A stretch of DNA of 64,000 bases from JAQBDA01 sp963709875 (lineage in GTDB: Bacteria > Chloroflexota > Anaerolineae > Anaerolineales > UBA4823), in the NCBI GenBank assembly GCA_963709875.1, contig CAVPYB010000002.1, forward strand, positions 62,001 to 126,000. Direction: 5' to 3'. The position numbers and the translations under genes are program-made. Shown in pieces: positions 39,676 through 47,326 of the stretch. The notes beneath the pieces were generated by a model, which saw only the letters and a program-made list of their open reading frames with translations, searched no databases and had not been told where the DNA came from. The first letter of the stretch is position 1. Each line of letters opens with the position of its first letter.

Positions 39676-40890
39676 CTATTCCTGTGTCCACTGGTCGAGT
39701 ACCGTATTGAGAGCCTGGACGACCGCGCCCATGCTGCTGGCGCGACGACCGAGGACGGCAGTATTGATGCGCACTGCCTGCGCTGAAGATCGCAGGCTAC
39801 GTTGTTCTACCACCTGGCGGAGGGGCTGCAAGAGCAGGTCTCCAATCAGGGCAACGCCGCCTCCGACTACTACCATATTTGGGTTGAACAAGTTTACCAG
39901 ACTGGCAACAGCAATTCCAATATACGTACCGGCGTCTTTGATGATCTGCTGGGCGACCAGATCGCCCATCATGGCGGCCGCGGCCACATCTTTGGCTGTA
40001 ATCGATGCGTGAGGCACATGGGATGCCAACAGGGTGCGCCTGCCTGAGCCTACGGCATCCTGCGCCTGCCGGGAGATGGCTATCCCGCCGGCCAATGCCT
40101 CCAGGCAGCCGCGGTTGCCGCAGCTGCACAGCGGACCGTCCTGCACGATGGTCGTATGCCCGATCTCGCCTGCCGAACCGGTCGCCCCGCGATAGATCCT
40201 GCCGTCCATAAGAAGTCCAGCTCCTACACCGGAACCGACCTTCAGATATGCCAGATGGCGTTCACCTCTGCCGGCGCCATGCGCCCACTCACCCAGCGCT
40301 CCCAGCTCTGCATCATTATTCAGCGTGATCGTGCAATCCCAAAGATCCTGCATGGTTTCAAGGATGGGAAAGCTATCCCAGCCGGGCATGATCGGCGGAT
40401 GGCTGACGATACCCTTTTCCGCCACCACCGGTCCGGGCACGCCTACGCCTATCCCAACCACATCCTTCAGGCTTAGATTAGTCTCAGCTAGCGCCTCACG
40501 CAGGAGGCCATCGATCTGCTGCAATGCCAGATGCGGGGGAATATGGACATCGAACGGTTTTTCTGTTTCGTGCAACACACGGCTGGAAAAATCAGTGATC
40601 AGGATCGCAAGGTGAGTCGCCCCAATATCGATCCCGACCAGGATACCTCGATCTGGGTTAAGCTCCAGTAAGATCGCCCGGCGGCCCCCGGTTGACAAGC
40701 CATCCTCCGACTCACGTACGAGCTGACCATCGATCAGGTCGTTTACTATCGTGGTCATGGCTGAGCGGGTCAGCCCAATCCGGCGCGCCAGCTGCGCGCG
40801 AGTAATCCCCCCCGGGGTGAAGCGGATTAAGTCAAGACTGGCACGTTTGTTGAAGCTTCGGGCGTGGAGATCAATGAGATCGAAATACAA
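39676..40890 (-). CDS. ROK-family transcriptional regulator
   Basis: 404 residues. A winged helix-turn-helix (residues 20-75, with TRAQLARRIGLTRSAMTTIVN) precedes a ROK sugar-kinase-like domain with the ATP/sugar motif IDIGATHLAIL and the zinc motif CSCGNRGCLEAL near residue 250. Such NagC/XylR regulators repress sugar operons until a sugar binds. It lies directly upstream of the maltodextrin locus on the same strand. Its promoter at 40942 overlaps a palindrome, suggesting autoregulation. Confidence 0.92.
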   Translation of the reverse strand: MYFDLIDLHARSFNKRASLDLIRFTPGGITRAQLARRIGLTRSAMTTIVNDLIDGQLVRESEDGLSTGGRRAILLELNPDRGILVGIDIGATHLAILITDFSSRVLHETEKPFDVHIPPHLALQQIDGLLREALAETNLSLKDVVGIGVGVPGPVVAEKGIVSHPPIMPGWDSFPILETMQDLWDCTITLNNDAELGALGEWAHGAGRGERHLAYLKVGSGVGAGLLMDGRIYRGATGSAGEIGHTTIVQDGPLCSCGNRGCLEALAGGIAISRQAQDAVGSGRRTLLASHVPHASITAKDVAAAAMMGDLVAQQIIKDAGTYIGIAVASLVNLFNPNMVVVGGGVALIGDLLLQPLRQVVEQRSLRSSAQAVRINTAVLGRRASSMGAVVQALNTVLDQWTQE

Positions 40891-40941
40891 ATTGCACCTT
40901 CAGCAGGCCTGTGGCAATGGGAATCGCCTGCGTATGTAAAT

Positions 40942-40970
40942 ATAATATACTAAATTAATTACTTTGTCAA
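40942..40970 (-). promoter_or_regulatory. promoter of the ROK regulator
   Basis: On the minus strand a perfect -35 TTGACA (40965-40970) and a -10 TATTAT (40942-40947) are spaced by 17 bases, within an A/T-rich gap. Confidence 0.8.
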
Positions 40971-40982
40971 GTATATTGACAA
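40964..40982. promoter_or_regulatory. palindromic operator over the -35 box
   Basis: TTGTCAA (40964-40970) and TTGACAA (40976-40982) form a seven-base inverted repeat with a five-base spacer. It overlaps the -35 of the ROK promoter and is the right size for a dimeric helix-turn-helix repressor; the ROK protein is the obvious candidate (inference). Confidence 0.55.
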
Positions 40983-41038
40983 TATATTCATTAGTGTTAG
41001 ATCTATACACAATAGCTGCCAGTGTAAATCAATACTCA

Positions 41039-41136
41039 TAGAAGTTACGCGGTTCACGAGGGAGTTGGGGGAGTATTGGCAAATTGTGCCCGCCAAAACT
41101 CCCCCAACTCTCCCCCAAGTGCGTAGGTCCTAACTC
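41039..41136. repeat. palindromic dispersed element between ROK and dapA
   Basis: The 19-base motif (41039-41057; copy 2 of 9264-9282) leads into a long hairpin whose arms, about 41058-41080 and 41092-41114, pair with few mismatches, and then into GCGTAGGTCCTAACT, a partial inverted match of the start. It is intergenic, G/C-rich and non-coding, in an otherwise empty 310-base gap. Confidence 0.6.
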
Positions 41137-41187
41137 AAAGATCAGACGCTGCCCGGCGATCGGTGAAGCCCTGGAAGGTTAATCCAG

Positions 41188-41193
41188 TATAAT
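41188..41193 (+). promoter_or_regulatory. -10 box (TATAAT) directly before the dapA-family gene
   Basis: A perfect TATAAT six bases before the ATG at 41200 would give a leaderless mRNA. No good -35 is seen. Confidence 0.45.
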
Positions 41194-41199
41194 CAGCGC

Positions 41200-42114
41200 A
41201 TGCCAGAACTGAACCCCCTATCAGGCGTATTCGCTGCGGCGGTCACCCCCCTGGACACGAAAGGCCAGCTCGACCTCGACAAAGTGCCCGCATACCTGAG
41301 TTTCCTCGCCCGGCGCGGCTGCCACGGCGCGCTGCTGCTCGGCACGACCGGTGAAGGACCATCCTTCGCCCACCAGGAGCGGGTCGAGATCATGAAGGCT
41401 GCCCTGCAGGTGCGCCAGGAACATCCCGAATTCCGCCTGCTGGCCGGCACCGGCACGCCCAGCCTGGAAGAGACCATCGCCAACACACGCGCGGCCTTCG
41501 ACCTGGGGCTGGACGGCGTTGTAGTCCTGCCGCCATATTACTACCGCAGCGCAGGAGAAGAGGGGCTGTATGTCTGGTTCAGCCAGGTAATCGAGCGCGC
41601 CGTGCCACCCTACGGCAGGCTGTTGGGCTACCATATCCCGCCGGTTTCCGGTGTGCCGCTATCTATTGCTCTGCTCTCATGGCTGAAGGATGCCTACCCG
41701 GATCGCTTCGCCGGCATCAAGGATTCCTCCGGCAGCCTGGAACACGCCCGGCAGCTCGATCAGCAGTTTGGCAAAGAGCTGGTGGTCTTCAACGGCAACG
41801 ACCGGCTGTTCAGCACCGCCCTGGAATCGGACGCCTCCGGCTGCATCACCGCCATGGCCAGCCTGTGCTCACCCCTCCTGCGGCGAGTCTGGGATTGCCA
41901 CCAGGTCGGCGAGGCAGACCCAGAATCGCAGGCAAAGCTGGACGCCTGCCGGGCGATCATGGACAAGTACCCACCCGCACCCCCGCTGGTAAAGTCGATG
42001 CTTGCCATCCGGCACGGCTTCCCGAACTGGACGGTCAGACCGCCCCTGCTGGATTTGCCCGCCGAGCTTGCCGCCACCGCTAGCGCTGCGCTGAATGCAT
42101 TGACAGATGTCTGA
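41200..42114 (+). CDS. DapA/DHDPS-family aldolase (dihydrodipicolinate synthase or NAL-like lyase)
   Basis: 304 residues, a (beta/alpha)8 barrel of the DapA family. It shows GTTGEGPSF near residue 48, the catalytic Tyr in GYHIPP near 145 and the Schiff-base Lys in GIKDSSG near 170. The HIPP segment replaces the usual NVPxR of true DHDPS, so it may be another pyruvate aldolase or lyase. The ATG lies six bases after a perfect TATAAT (41188-41193) and has no ribosome binding site. The downstream gene overlaps its stop by eight bases. Confidence 0.88.
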   Translation: MPELNPLSGVFAAAVTPLDTKGQLDLDKVPAYLSFLARRGCHGALLLGTTGEGPSFAHQERVEIMKAALQVRQEHPEFRLLAGTGTPSLEETIANTRAAFDLGLDGVVVLPPYYYRSAGEEGLYVWFSQVIERAVPPYGRLLGYHIPPVSGVPLSIALLSWLKDAYPDRFAGIKDSSGSLEHARQLDQQFGKELVVFNGNDRLFSTALESDASGCITAMASLCSPLLRRVWDCHQVGEADPESQAKLDACRAIMDKYPPAPPLVKSMLAIRHGFPNWTVRPPLLDLPAELAATASAALNALTDV

Positions 42115-44479
42115 AACACCCTCCAACGCCGGTCGCAACCGCTTCCTGCTCACCAGCCTGGGGATCATGCTGATCTTCATCCTGACCCTGGTGGTGCTGC
42201 TGGCTGCCTACCCGCTCGTACTGGCTCCCCCACCCACGCTGACCCCTACCATCACGCTGACGCGCACAGCCAGCCTGACCCCCAGCCAGACACCGACTGT
42301 CACCCTGACCCCTCGCCCTACGCGTACCCGGCGACCGGCTTTTACTCCCACTGCCAGCTTGACCCCTTCGATCACTCCCCGACCAAGCCAGACAGCACTG
42401 CCTCTCGGACCGCCCACGCTGACGCCTGCCCGCCCGCTGGTTGGGGAAAATATCTACAGCCTGCAGCCCTGGGATCCGGATAAGGCTGACCAAGTCGCCG
42501 CACTGATAAACGATTACCCGAACACGCTCTCGAAACAGGAGCGCGGTGAGAATGACGGTAATTATTACCCTGCCTTCCGTTATGCCGCAGATGCTTACCG
42601 GGAAGCCCTGCTGCGCTTCCCGGACGCCCCACAGGCACGCAAGTGGCGCTGGGGGTTGGCTTATGCCCTGGCACAGTTAGGCGACCCACAGGCGGGCGAG
42701 GTGTATTCCAGCCTGATCGCCGATGCACTGAATAAAGATGCTATCGACTTGAAGGACCTGCCGAATTGGTTCCGGCAGAACGAGCCACGCCTCACGCTGA
42801 CGAGCAGTGAGCTACAGCCGCTGCCCGGATACCTGAGCACCCATCTGGTGCAGGTCAGCAGCGAAAAGGGCGCGGTGGTCCTGCTCCTGCTGGAGACTCC
42901 GGCTGCGTATCAGGTCCAGGTGCTGACCAGCGATTTCGACTTTGTAAACTCGATGCCGCTGGAGACATTCACCAGCGAGCTGACCGGCGATGAGATCCCG
43001 GAAGTGATCCTGTTCAACCCTGCACCTGCCGGCGATCTTGTTCTCAAGCCGCCCAGGATCCTCGACCTCACCCAGCTGCCAGCAGAACAGCTGCCTCTCG
43101 ATCCAGTGCTGGCCAATCTGCAGGTCGAGACTGATTTCACACCCCAATGGACTGTGGTCAGCGACCCTGCAAACGGACAGGTCCTCCAGGTGCATGCCGA
43201 GCTATTCCCCTTCTGCCCGGTCACTATAACGCGCACATTCCGTTGGACTGGCGAGCTCTTTGAAGCAGAGCCAGCCCAATTCGAGATGCAACCCAATCCC
43301 GCAACGCTTAGCTACTGCGATCTGGTGCTGGAGCACGCCTACCGCACCTGGGGTCCAGAAGCCGCAGCCCGGTTTGCTGAAGCCCTGCTCCCCGTCTGGC
43401 CGCCTGAGCGCGACCTGGACGGGGATGCCTACCCGGTGGACGCTCTTGATGAGCTGCGCTTCCGCCTGGGCATCTTCCTGGCGCTGACAGGCGAATATGA
43501 CCGCGCGGCCAGCACTCTGACGGGCATCATCACCGATCCCGGCAGCGCGCAGAGCAGCTGGGGCACAGCCGCCCAGGACTTCCTCGAGCTGTACCAGACA
43601 CCCGGCGACCTCTACCGCGCCTGTACCAGCCATCCATACTGTGACCCTGCCCAGGCGCTGGAATACCTGTTCAGCAGCCTGCCTGCCAGCGCAGCCCCAA
43701 ACCTGGCTCCCTATTTGTGGGAAATCGGCGTCTCCCAACGGGCAACTGGCTTTTACGATTTCAACGGAGATGGAGAGACCGAGAGATGGCTTACTGTGCA
43801 GCACCGTCCGGGTGAAAAACTCGAGTTCTGGATCATCACGCCCCACCTGCAGGGTGTCTCAGCCTTACGCGTCTCCACGGTCGAGTTAAACCGGCCCGAG
43901 TTGGTCGTATACCAGGAGGGGGAGGTGCCGCCGGTGCTCATCCTTGACGGTGAGACCGCCTTCCAGATGGACCGGCGTCCGGATGACTTGAGACCCTACC
44001 TGATCTACCCCGAACTACCACAGTTCTACCCCAACCGGTTCGAGGAGGCATTAGGACCAATCATCTCCGACCTGTTCAACGGGGCAGACCCGGCTGAGGT
44101 CAGGCTGCGCCTGCTGGCATTGCAGGAAACACCCGGTCTGCTGTGTACAGCTACCTGGAGCTGCGACCGGTACAATTACTTGCTAGCGTTGGCATCCGAG
44201 CTGGCAGGAGACCAGCGTATGGCGACCGATACGCTCGTAAACTTGTGGTGGGACTACTCTAGAAGCCCTTATACAACCATGGCGCGCTTGCGGCTAAGGG
44301 TGCCCCTGATCACACCCACGCTATCCCCAACGATGACCCACACTGTCTTGGTAACACTTACCCCGACGGTGACCGGTACCCCGTCCACCGCGACCCCCAC
44401 ACCTGACCCCAATGCCACTGTGACGCCCACTCTGACAGCAACGATCGCGCCCTCTCCCTCCCCCTATCCATCTCCATGA
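42107..44479 (+). CDS. large membrane-anchored protein with Thr/Pro spacers, unknown function
   Basis: 790 residues. A single membrane helix near residues 13-40 is followed by a Thr/Pro-rich stalk (about 42-110), a globular region of about 600 residues and a second Thr/Pro tail at the C-terminus. The region near 130-210 resembles TPR helices (YAADAYREALLRFPDAPQ). An FDFNGDGETERW-like segment near 550 (DFNGDGE) may bind calcium. No enzyme motif was recognised. It overlaps the dapA-family gene by eight bases and lplA by four (ATGA), so the three form an operon. Likely an extracellular, envelope-associated protein. Confidence 0.75.
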   Translation: MSETPSNAGRNRFLLTSLGIMLIFILTLVVLLAAYPLVLAPPPTLTPTITLTRTASLTPSQTPTVTLTPRPTRTRRPAFTPTASLTPSITPRPSQTALPLGPPTLTPARPLVGENIYSLQPWDPDKADQVAALINDYPNTLSKQERGENDGNYYPAFRYAADAYREALLRFPDAPQARKWRWGLAYALAQLGDPQAGEVYSSLIADALNKDAIDLKDLPNWFRQNEPRLTLTSSELQPLPGYLSTHLVQVSSEKGAVVLLLLETPAAYQVQVLTSDFDFVNSMPLETFTSELTGDEIPEVILFNPAPAGDLVLKPPRILDLTQLPAEQLPLDPVLANLQVETDFTPQWTVVSDPANGQVLQVHAELFPFCPVTITRTFRWTGELFEAEPAQFEMQPNPATLSYCDLVLEHAYRTWGPEAAARFAEALLPVWPPERDLDGDAYPVDALDELRFRLGIFLALTGEYDRAASTLTGIITDPGSAQSSWGTAAQDFLELYQTPGDLYRACTSHPYCDPAQALEYLFSSLPASAAPNLAPYLWEIGVSQRATGFYDFNGDGETERWLTVQHRPGEKLEFWIITPHLQGVSALRVSTVELNRPELVVYQEGEVPPVLILDGETAFQMDRRPDDLRPYLIYPELPQFYPNRFEEALGPIISDLFNGADPAEVRLRLLALQETPGLLCTATWSCDRYNYLLALASELAGDQRMATDTLVNLWWDYSRSPYTTMARLRLRVPLITPTLSPTMTHTVLVTLTPTVTGTPSTATPTPDPNATVTPTLTATIAPSPSPYPSP

Positions 44480-45309
44480 CTACCTTTCCACTTTCTACCT
44501 GGCGGCTGATGGTCAATCCACCGGCAAGCGGGGCCTGGAATATGGCAGTCGATGAGGCTATGCTAATGGCTGTGGGCAGGGATGAAGCTGCTCCAACTCT
44601 GAGACTGTACGCGTGGGATCCCCCTTGTCTCTCGCTTGGCTATGCGCAGCCTATTTCGGACGTGGACCTCGCCCGGCTTCATGCTCACGGCTGGGACCTG
44701 GTCCGGCGGCCGACCGGAGGGCGCGCCATCCTGCACACCGATGAGCTGACTTACGCCGTGATCGGCCCGCACAGCGAGCCGCGCCTTGCCGGGGGTGTGT
44801 TGGAAAGTTACCAGGTGCTGGCAACCGCTCTCCTGAAGGCGCTTCTACGGCTTTCGGTCCCGGCGGAATCGAAGGGCAGCAATGCGATTCCGTCTGGCAA
44901 TGCGTATCCTGGCGCGGTGTGCTTCGAAGTGCCTTCTAACTATGAAATTACTGTGGGTGGGAAAAAGCTGCTTGGCAGCGCTCAGGCACGGCGAAAGGAG
45001 GGTGTCCTGCAGCATGGCACCTTGCCGCTGTACGGTGACCTGAGTCGCATCGTTGATGTGCTGGAATACCCCAACGGTGAAAAACGGAGCATTGCGGCAG
45101 CTCGATTACTGGATCGAGCAACAACGATTGAGGCAGCCCTGGATTACGCTCCCGGGTGGCAGACGGTCGCGCGGGCTTTCATTGAAGCCTTCGAAGAGGT
45201 GCTCAACCTGCGGCTGGAGCCGGGTGAATTATCTGCGATCGAGCGTACACGAGCGGGTGAGATCATGGCCGAAAAATACGCTAACCAGCAGTGGAACGCA
45301 AGATTATAA
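44476..45309 (+). CDS. lplA: lipoate-protein ligase A family
   Basis: 277 residues with the biotin/lipoate ligase fold. It shows RRPTGGRAILHTDELTYAV near residue 75 (the GGRxxxH substrate loop), the Lys in VGGKKLLGSAQARRKEGVLQHG near 157-175, and a C-terminal extension. It attaches lipoate or octanoate to E2 or GcvH domains. Its start overlaps the stop of the previous gene. Confidence 0.9.
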   Translation: MTTFPLSTWRLMVNPPASGAWNMAVDEAMLMAVGRDEAAPTLRLYAWDPPCLSLGYAQPISDVDLARLHAHGWDLVRRPTGGRAILHTDELTYAVIGPHSEPRLAGGVLESYQVLATALLKALLRLSVPAESKGSNAIPSGNAYPGAVCFEVPSNYEITVGGKKLLGSAQARRKEGVLQHGTLPLYGDLSRIVDVLEYPNGEKRSIAAARLLDRATTIEAALDYAPGWQTVARAFIEAFEEVLNLRLEPGELSAIERTRAGEIMAEKYANQQWNARL

Positions 45310-45351
45310 TGCATCCATTGTCCCTCACTGGCATAGGGATAAGTATGCGGT

Positions 45352-45357
45352 TATACT
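45352..45357 (+). promoter_or_regulatory. -10 box (TATACT) directly before DUF503
   Basis: TATACT six bases before the ATG at 45364, with CTGGCA 18 bases further upstream as a fair -35. A leaderless start is likely. Confidence 0.45.
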
Positions 45358-45363
45358 AACGCG

Positions 45364-45648
45364 ATGCCCGTCGGATTGCTCATCATGCAGCTGCGCTTGC
45401 CCGGCTGTTCATCCCTCAAGGAGAAACGCAGCCGTCTGAAACCTCTGCTTGCCCGTCTGCGCAAGGAGTTCAATGTCTCTGTCGCCGAATACGACAGCCA
45501 GGACGCCTGGCAGGAGGCAGTGATCGCCTGCGCGCTGGTGAGCAATGACAATGGGCATACCCAGCGCTCCCTGCAGTGCGTAATCAAATGGGTAGAGAGT
45601 TCGTGGCCGGATGTTTACCTGGCATCAGAGCAGCTGGAAATCCTGTGA
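45364..45648 (+). CDS. DUF503 (YlxP-like) protein
   Basis: 94 residues matching DUF503: MQLRLPGCSSLKEKRSRLKPLLARLRKEFNVSVAE-type start and a C-terminal strand. YlxP proteins are often linked to rbfA and ribosome maturation. Here the neighbour is RsfS, also a ribosome factor, on the opposite strand and convergent. Confidence 0.88.
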   Translation: MPVGLLIMQLRLPGCSSLKEKRSRLKPLLARLRKEFNVSVAEYDSQDAWQEAVIACALVSNDNGHTQRSLQCVIKWVESSWPDVYLASEQLEIL

Positions 45649-45674
45649 TTGAAACCAACCGCAGCCACCGGTAA

Positions 45675-46010
45675 TTACTGGAGGCGCACCAGTACCTTCC
45701 CCTGCGCCCACAGCTCTTCGATTCGATAATAATTACGCCGGTCAGGGGAAAAGATGTGCAGGACCACATCTCCAAAATCCACCAGCACCCAACCATCCTG
45801 AGGCTGACCCTCGACCCGGGCCGGAATTTTGTGGCCCTTCTTCATGACCTCGACTGCAGAGTCCGCCAGGGATCGCAGCATGCGATCGCTGGTGCCAGAA
45901 CAGATCACGAAATAATCCGCAAAGGCTGCCAGACCCTGAATGTCCAACAGGATGATATCTTCTCCCTTCTTATCTTCCATAATATCGACAATCGATCTTG
46001 CCATCTCCAA
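45675..46010 (-). CDS. rsfS: ribosome silencing factor RsfS
   Basis: About 111 residues with the RsfS/Iojap motifs KKGEDIILLDIQGL, ADYFVICSGTSDRML and WVLVDFGDVVLHIF. It binds L14 and blocks subunit joining during starvation. The start is uncertain: TTG at 46010 and ATG at 46004 lack a well-placed site, while GGAGGTGA lies six bases before a CTG at 46019, which would begin LDALEMA as in homologs (MDALEMA). Confidence 0.92.
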   Translation of the reverse strand: MEMARSIVDIMEDKKGEDIILLDIQGLAAFADYFVICSGTSDRMLRSLADSAVEVMKKGHKIPARVEGQPQDGWVLVDFGDVVLHIFSPDRRNYYRIEELWAQGKVLVRLQ

Positions 46011-46136
46011 TGCGTCCAGGAATCACCTCCAACCGTCAGTAGGATATTAAATTACCTCAATTCGGGATAAGAGAGGGGTGTCAATACCCCGTCTGCTTTA
46101 CTTATCACGAACTCATATTGATAATGCGTGATCTGA

Positions 46137-46733
46137 TTATTGAAGCTCACTGCGCCTGGCGAGCTTTCCGGCGAAGATCGATGTGTATACCGCACCGCTA
46201 GGATAAAGGTCACTGCGATAAAGGACGACTTCACGAATCCTGGCTGCACCGATATAGCCCAGCATATACGCCTCGAGCACTTCGCTGATCCTGTGCGCAT
46301 CGCCGCTGGTGGCATTTCGGGATACCCTGCCCAGGGTAAGGTGGGGTGAGAACGGTCTATCCTCCCGGTCGTATCCCAGACGGGCGGTCTCAATATCTAT
46401 CGCCCGCTGCAGGGTAATAAGCTCCGGCGGTGCCTGAACGTTAACCCATAGCACCCGCGGCCGGCGGATCGATGGAAAAGCTCCCAGCTCTCCGGCGCTG
46501 ATCTCAAGCTGAGCATGTCGTGCAGTCTCAGATTCGATCATTTCCTTGAGCAGGTCCAGGTTCGATTCAGATACATCACCCAAAAATTTCAGTGTGATGT
46601 GAATATTCTCGACCGGGACCCAGCGGACAGGCACGCCTTTGAGCGATGCTTGAAGATCCTTGGAGATGGCTTTGAGCCTCTGCACGATCTCAGGTGAAAT
46701 ATTGATCGCAATGAAAGCCCGGATTACAGACAT
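46137..46733 (-). CDS. thpR: RNA 2',3'-cyclic phosphodiesterase / 2'-5' RNA ligase
   Basis: 198 residues with the two HxT motifs of the 2H phosphoesterase family: HITLKFLG near residue 46 and HLTLGRVS near 135. It hydrolyses 2',3'-cyclic phosphates on RNA ends. The gene is followed by about 125 bases before rsfS with nothing else seen. Confidence 0.93.
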   Translation of the reverse strand: MSVIRAFIAINISPEIVQRLKAISKDLQASLKGVPVRWVPVENIHITLKFLGDVSESNLDLLKEMIESETARHAQLEISAGELGAFPSIRRPRVLWVNVQAPPELITLQRAIDIETARLGYDREDRPFSPHLTLGRVSRNATSGDAHRISEVLEAYMLGYIGAARIREVVLYRSDLYPSGAVYTSIFAGKLARRSELQ

Positions 46734-46746
46734 GATTTCACTACCC

Positions 46747-47136
46747 TTAAGATACCGATACCAAACTGGTTACCGCTTCCCTCATATCACCATATGCTAC
46801 GGGTTTGGTGAGATATACCGCAGCGCCAGCTTCCATACCTGCCCGGATATCTTCCGGACGGGTGCGGGCGGAGAGTACGATCACCGGGATGTGTTCCAGT
46901 CGGGGATCCCTGCGCATGAACCGGAGCACTTCCAGACCGGATAGATCAGGCATCATCACATCCAACACCACCAGGTCCGGTATATGGTTGGAGATCAGCT
47001 GGATAGCGCTTCTGCCATCGAAGGAGTTGATCACGTCTAGACCGCTCAGACGGATCATTTCCGAGATCATCTCGTTCGTATCCGGTTCATCGTCTACTAC
47101 AGCAACCAGCTTGCCCGGTGACCAGTTTTCCAACAT
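46747..47136 (-). CDS. single-domain response regulator (CheY-like)
   Basis: About 129 residues from the ATG at 47136 (GGAG six bases upstream). Receiver signatures: VDDEPDT near residue 14, phospho-acceptor in LVVLDVMMPDLSGLE near 57 and YLTKPVAYG near 106. No output domain. No kinase lies nearby, so it is an orphan. Confidence 0.88.
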   Translation of the reverse strand: MLENWSPGKLVAVVDDEPDTNEMISEMIRLSGLDVINSFDGRSAIQLISNHIPDLVVLDVMMPDLSGLEVLRFMRRDPRLEHIPVIVLSARTRPEDIRAGMEAGAAVYLTKPVAYGDMREAVTSLVSVS

Positions 47137-47215
47137 ACACGCTCCCGATATAATGATTCTACCGCACACTGCCAGGCTGCGGTGCAGGGAAGATCAGTGT
47201 TGCCTGGTTATTGGA

Positions 47216-47290
47216 ACAATGCGTTATTTATAAACGCGTTTTTTCTAAACCCGTTTCTTCGAAACGCATTTATTCTAAAATGTTTTCTTG
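47216..47290. repeat. 15-base degenerate tandem repeat, about five units
   Basis: Units start at 47216, 47231, 47246, 47261 and 47276; the middle ones read TAAACGCGTTTTTTC, TAAACCCGTTTCTTC and GAAACGCATTTATTC. It fills the gap between a response regulator gene and the YqeC-MocA gene and lies outside any supported coding region. Confidence 0.75.
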
Positions 47291-47326
47291 CCTCCCGTCA
47301 AGCAATAGCTGTTCTCTCGGAGAAAT

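Noticed and set aside
47216..47290. CRISPR-like array
   Set aside because: Units of 15 bases without spacers and no cas genes; it is a tandem repeat.
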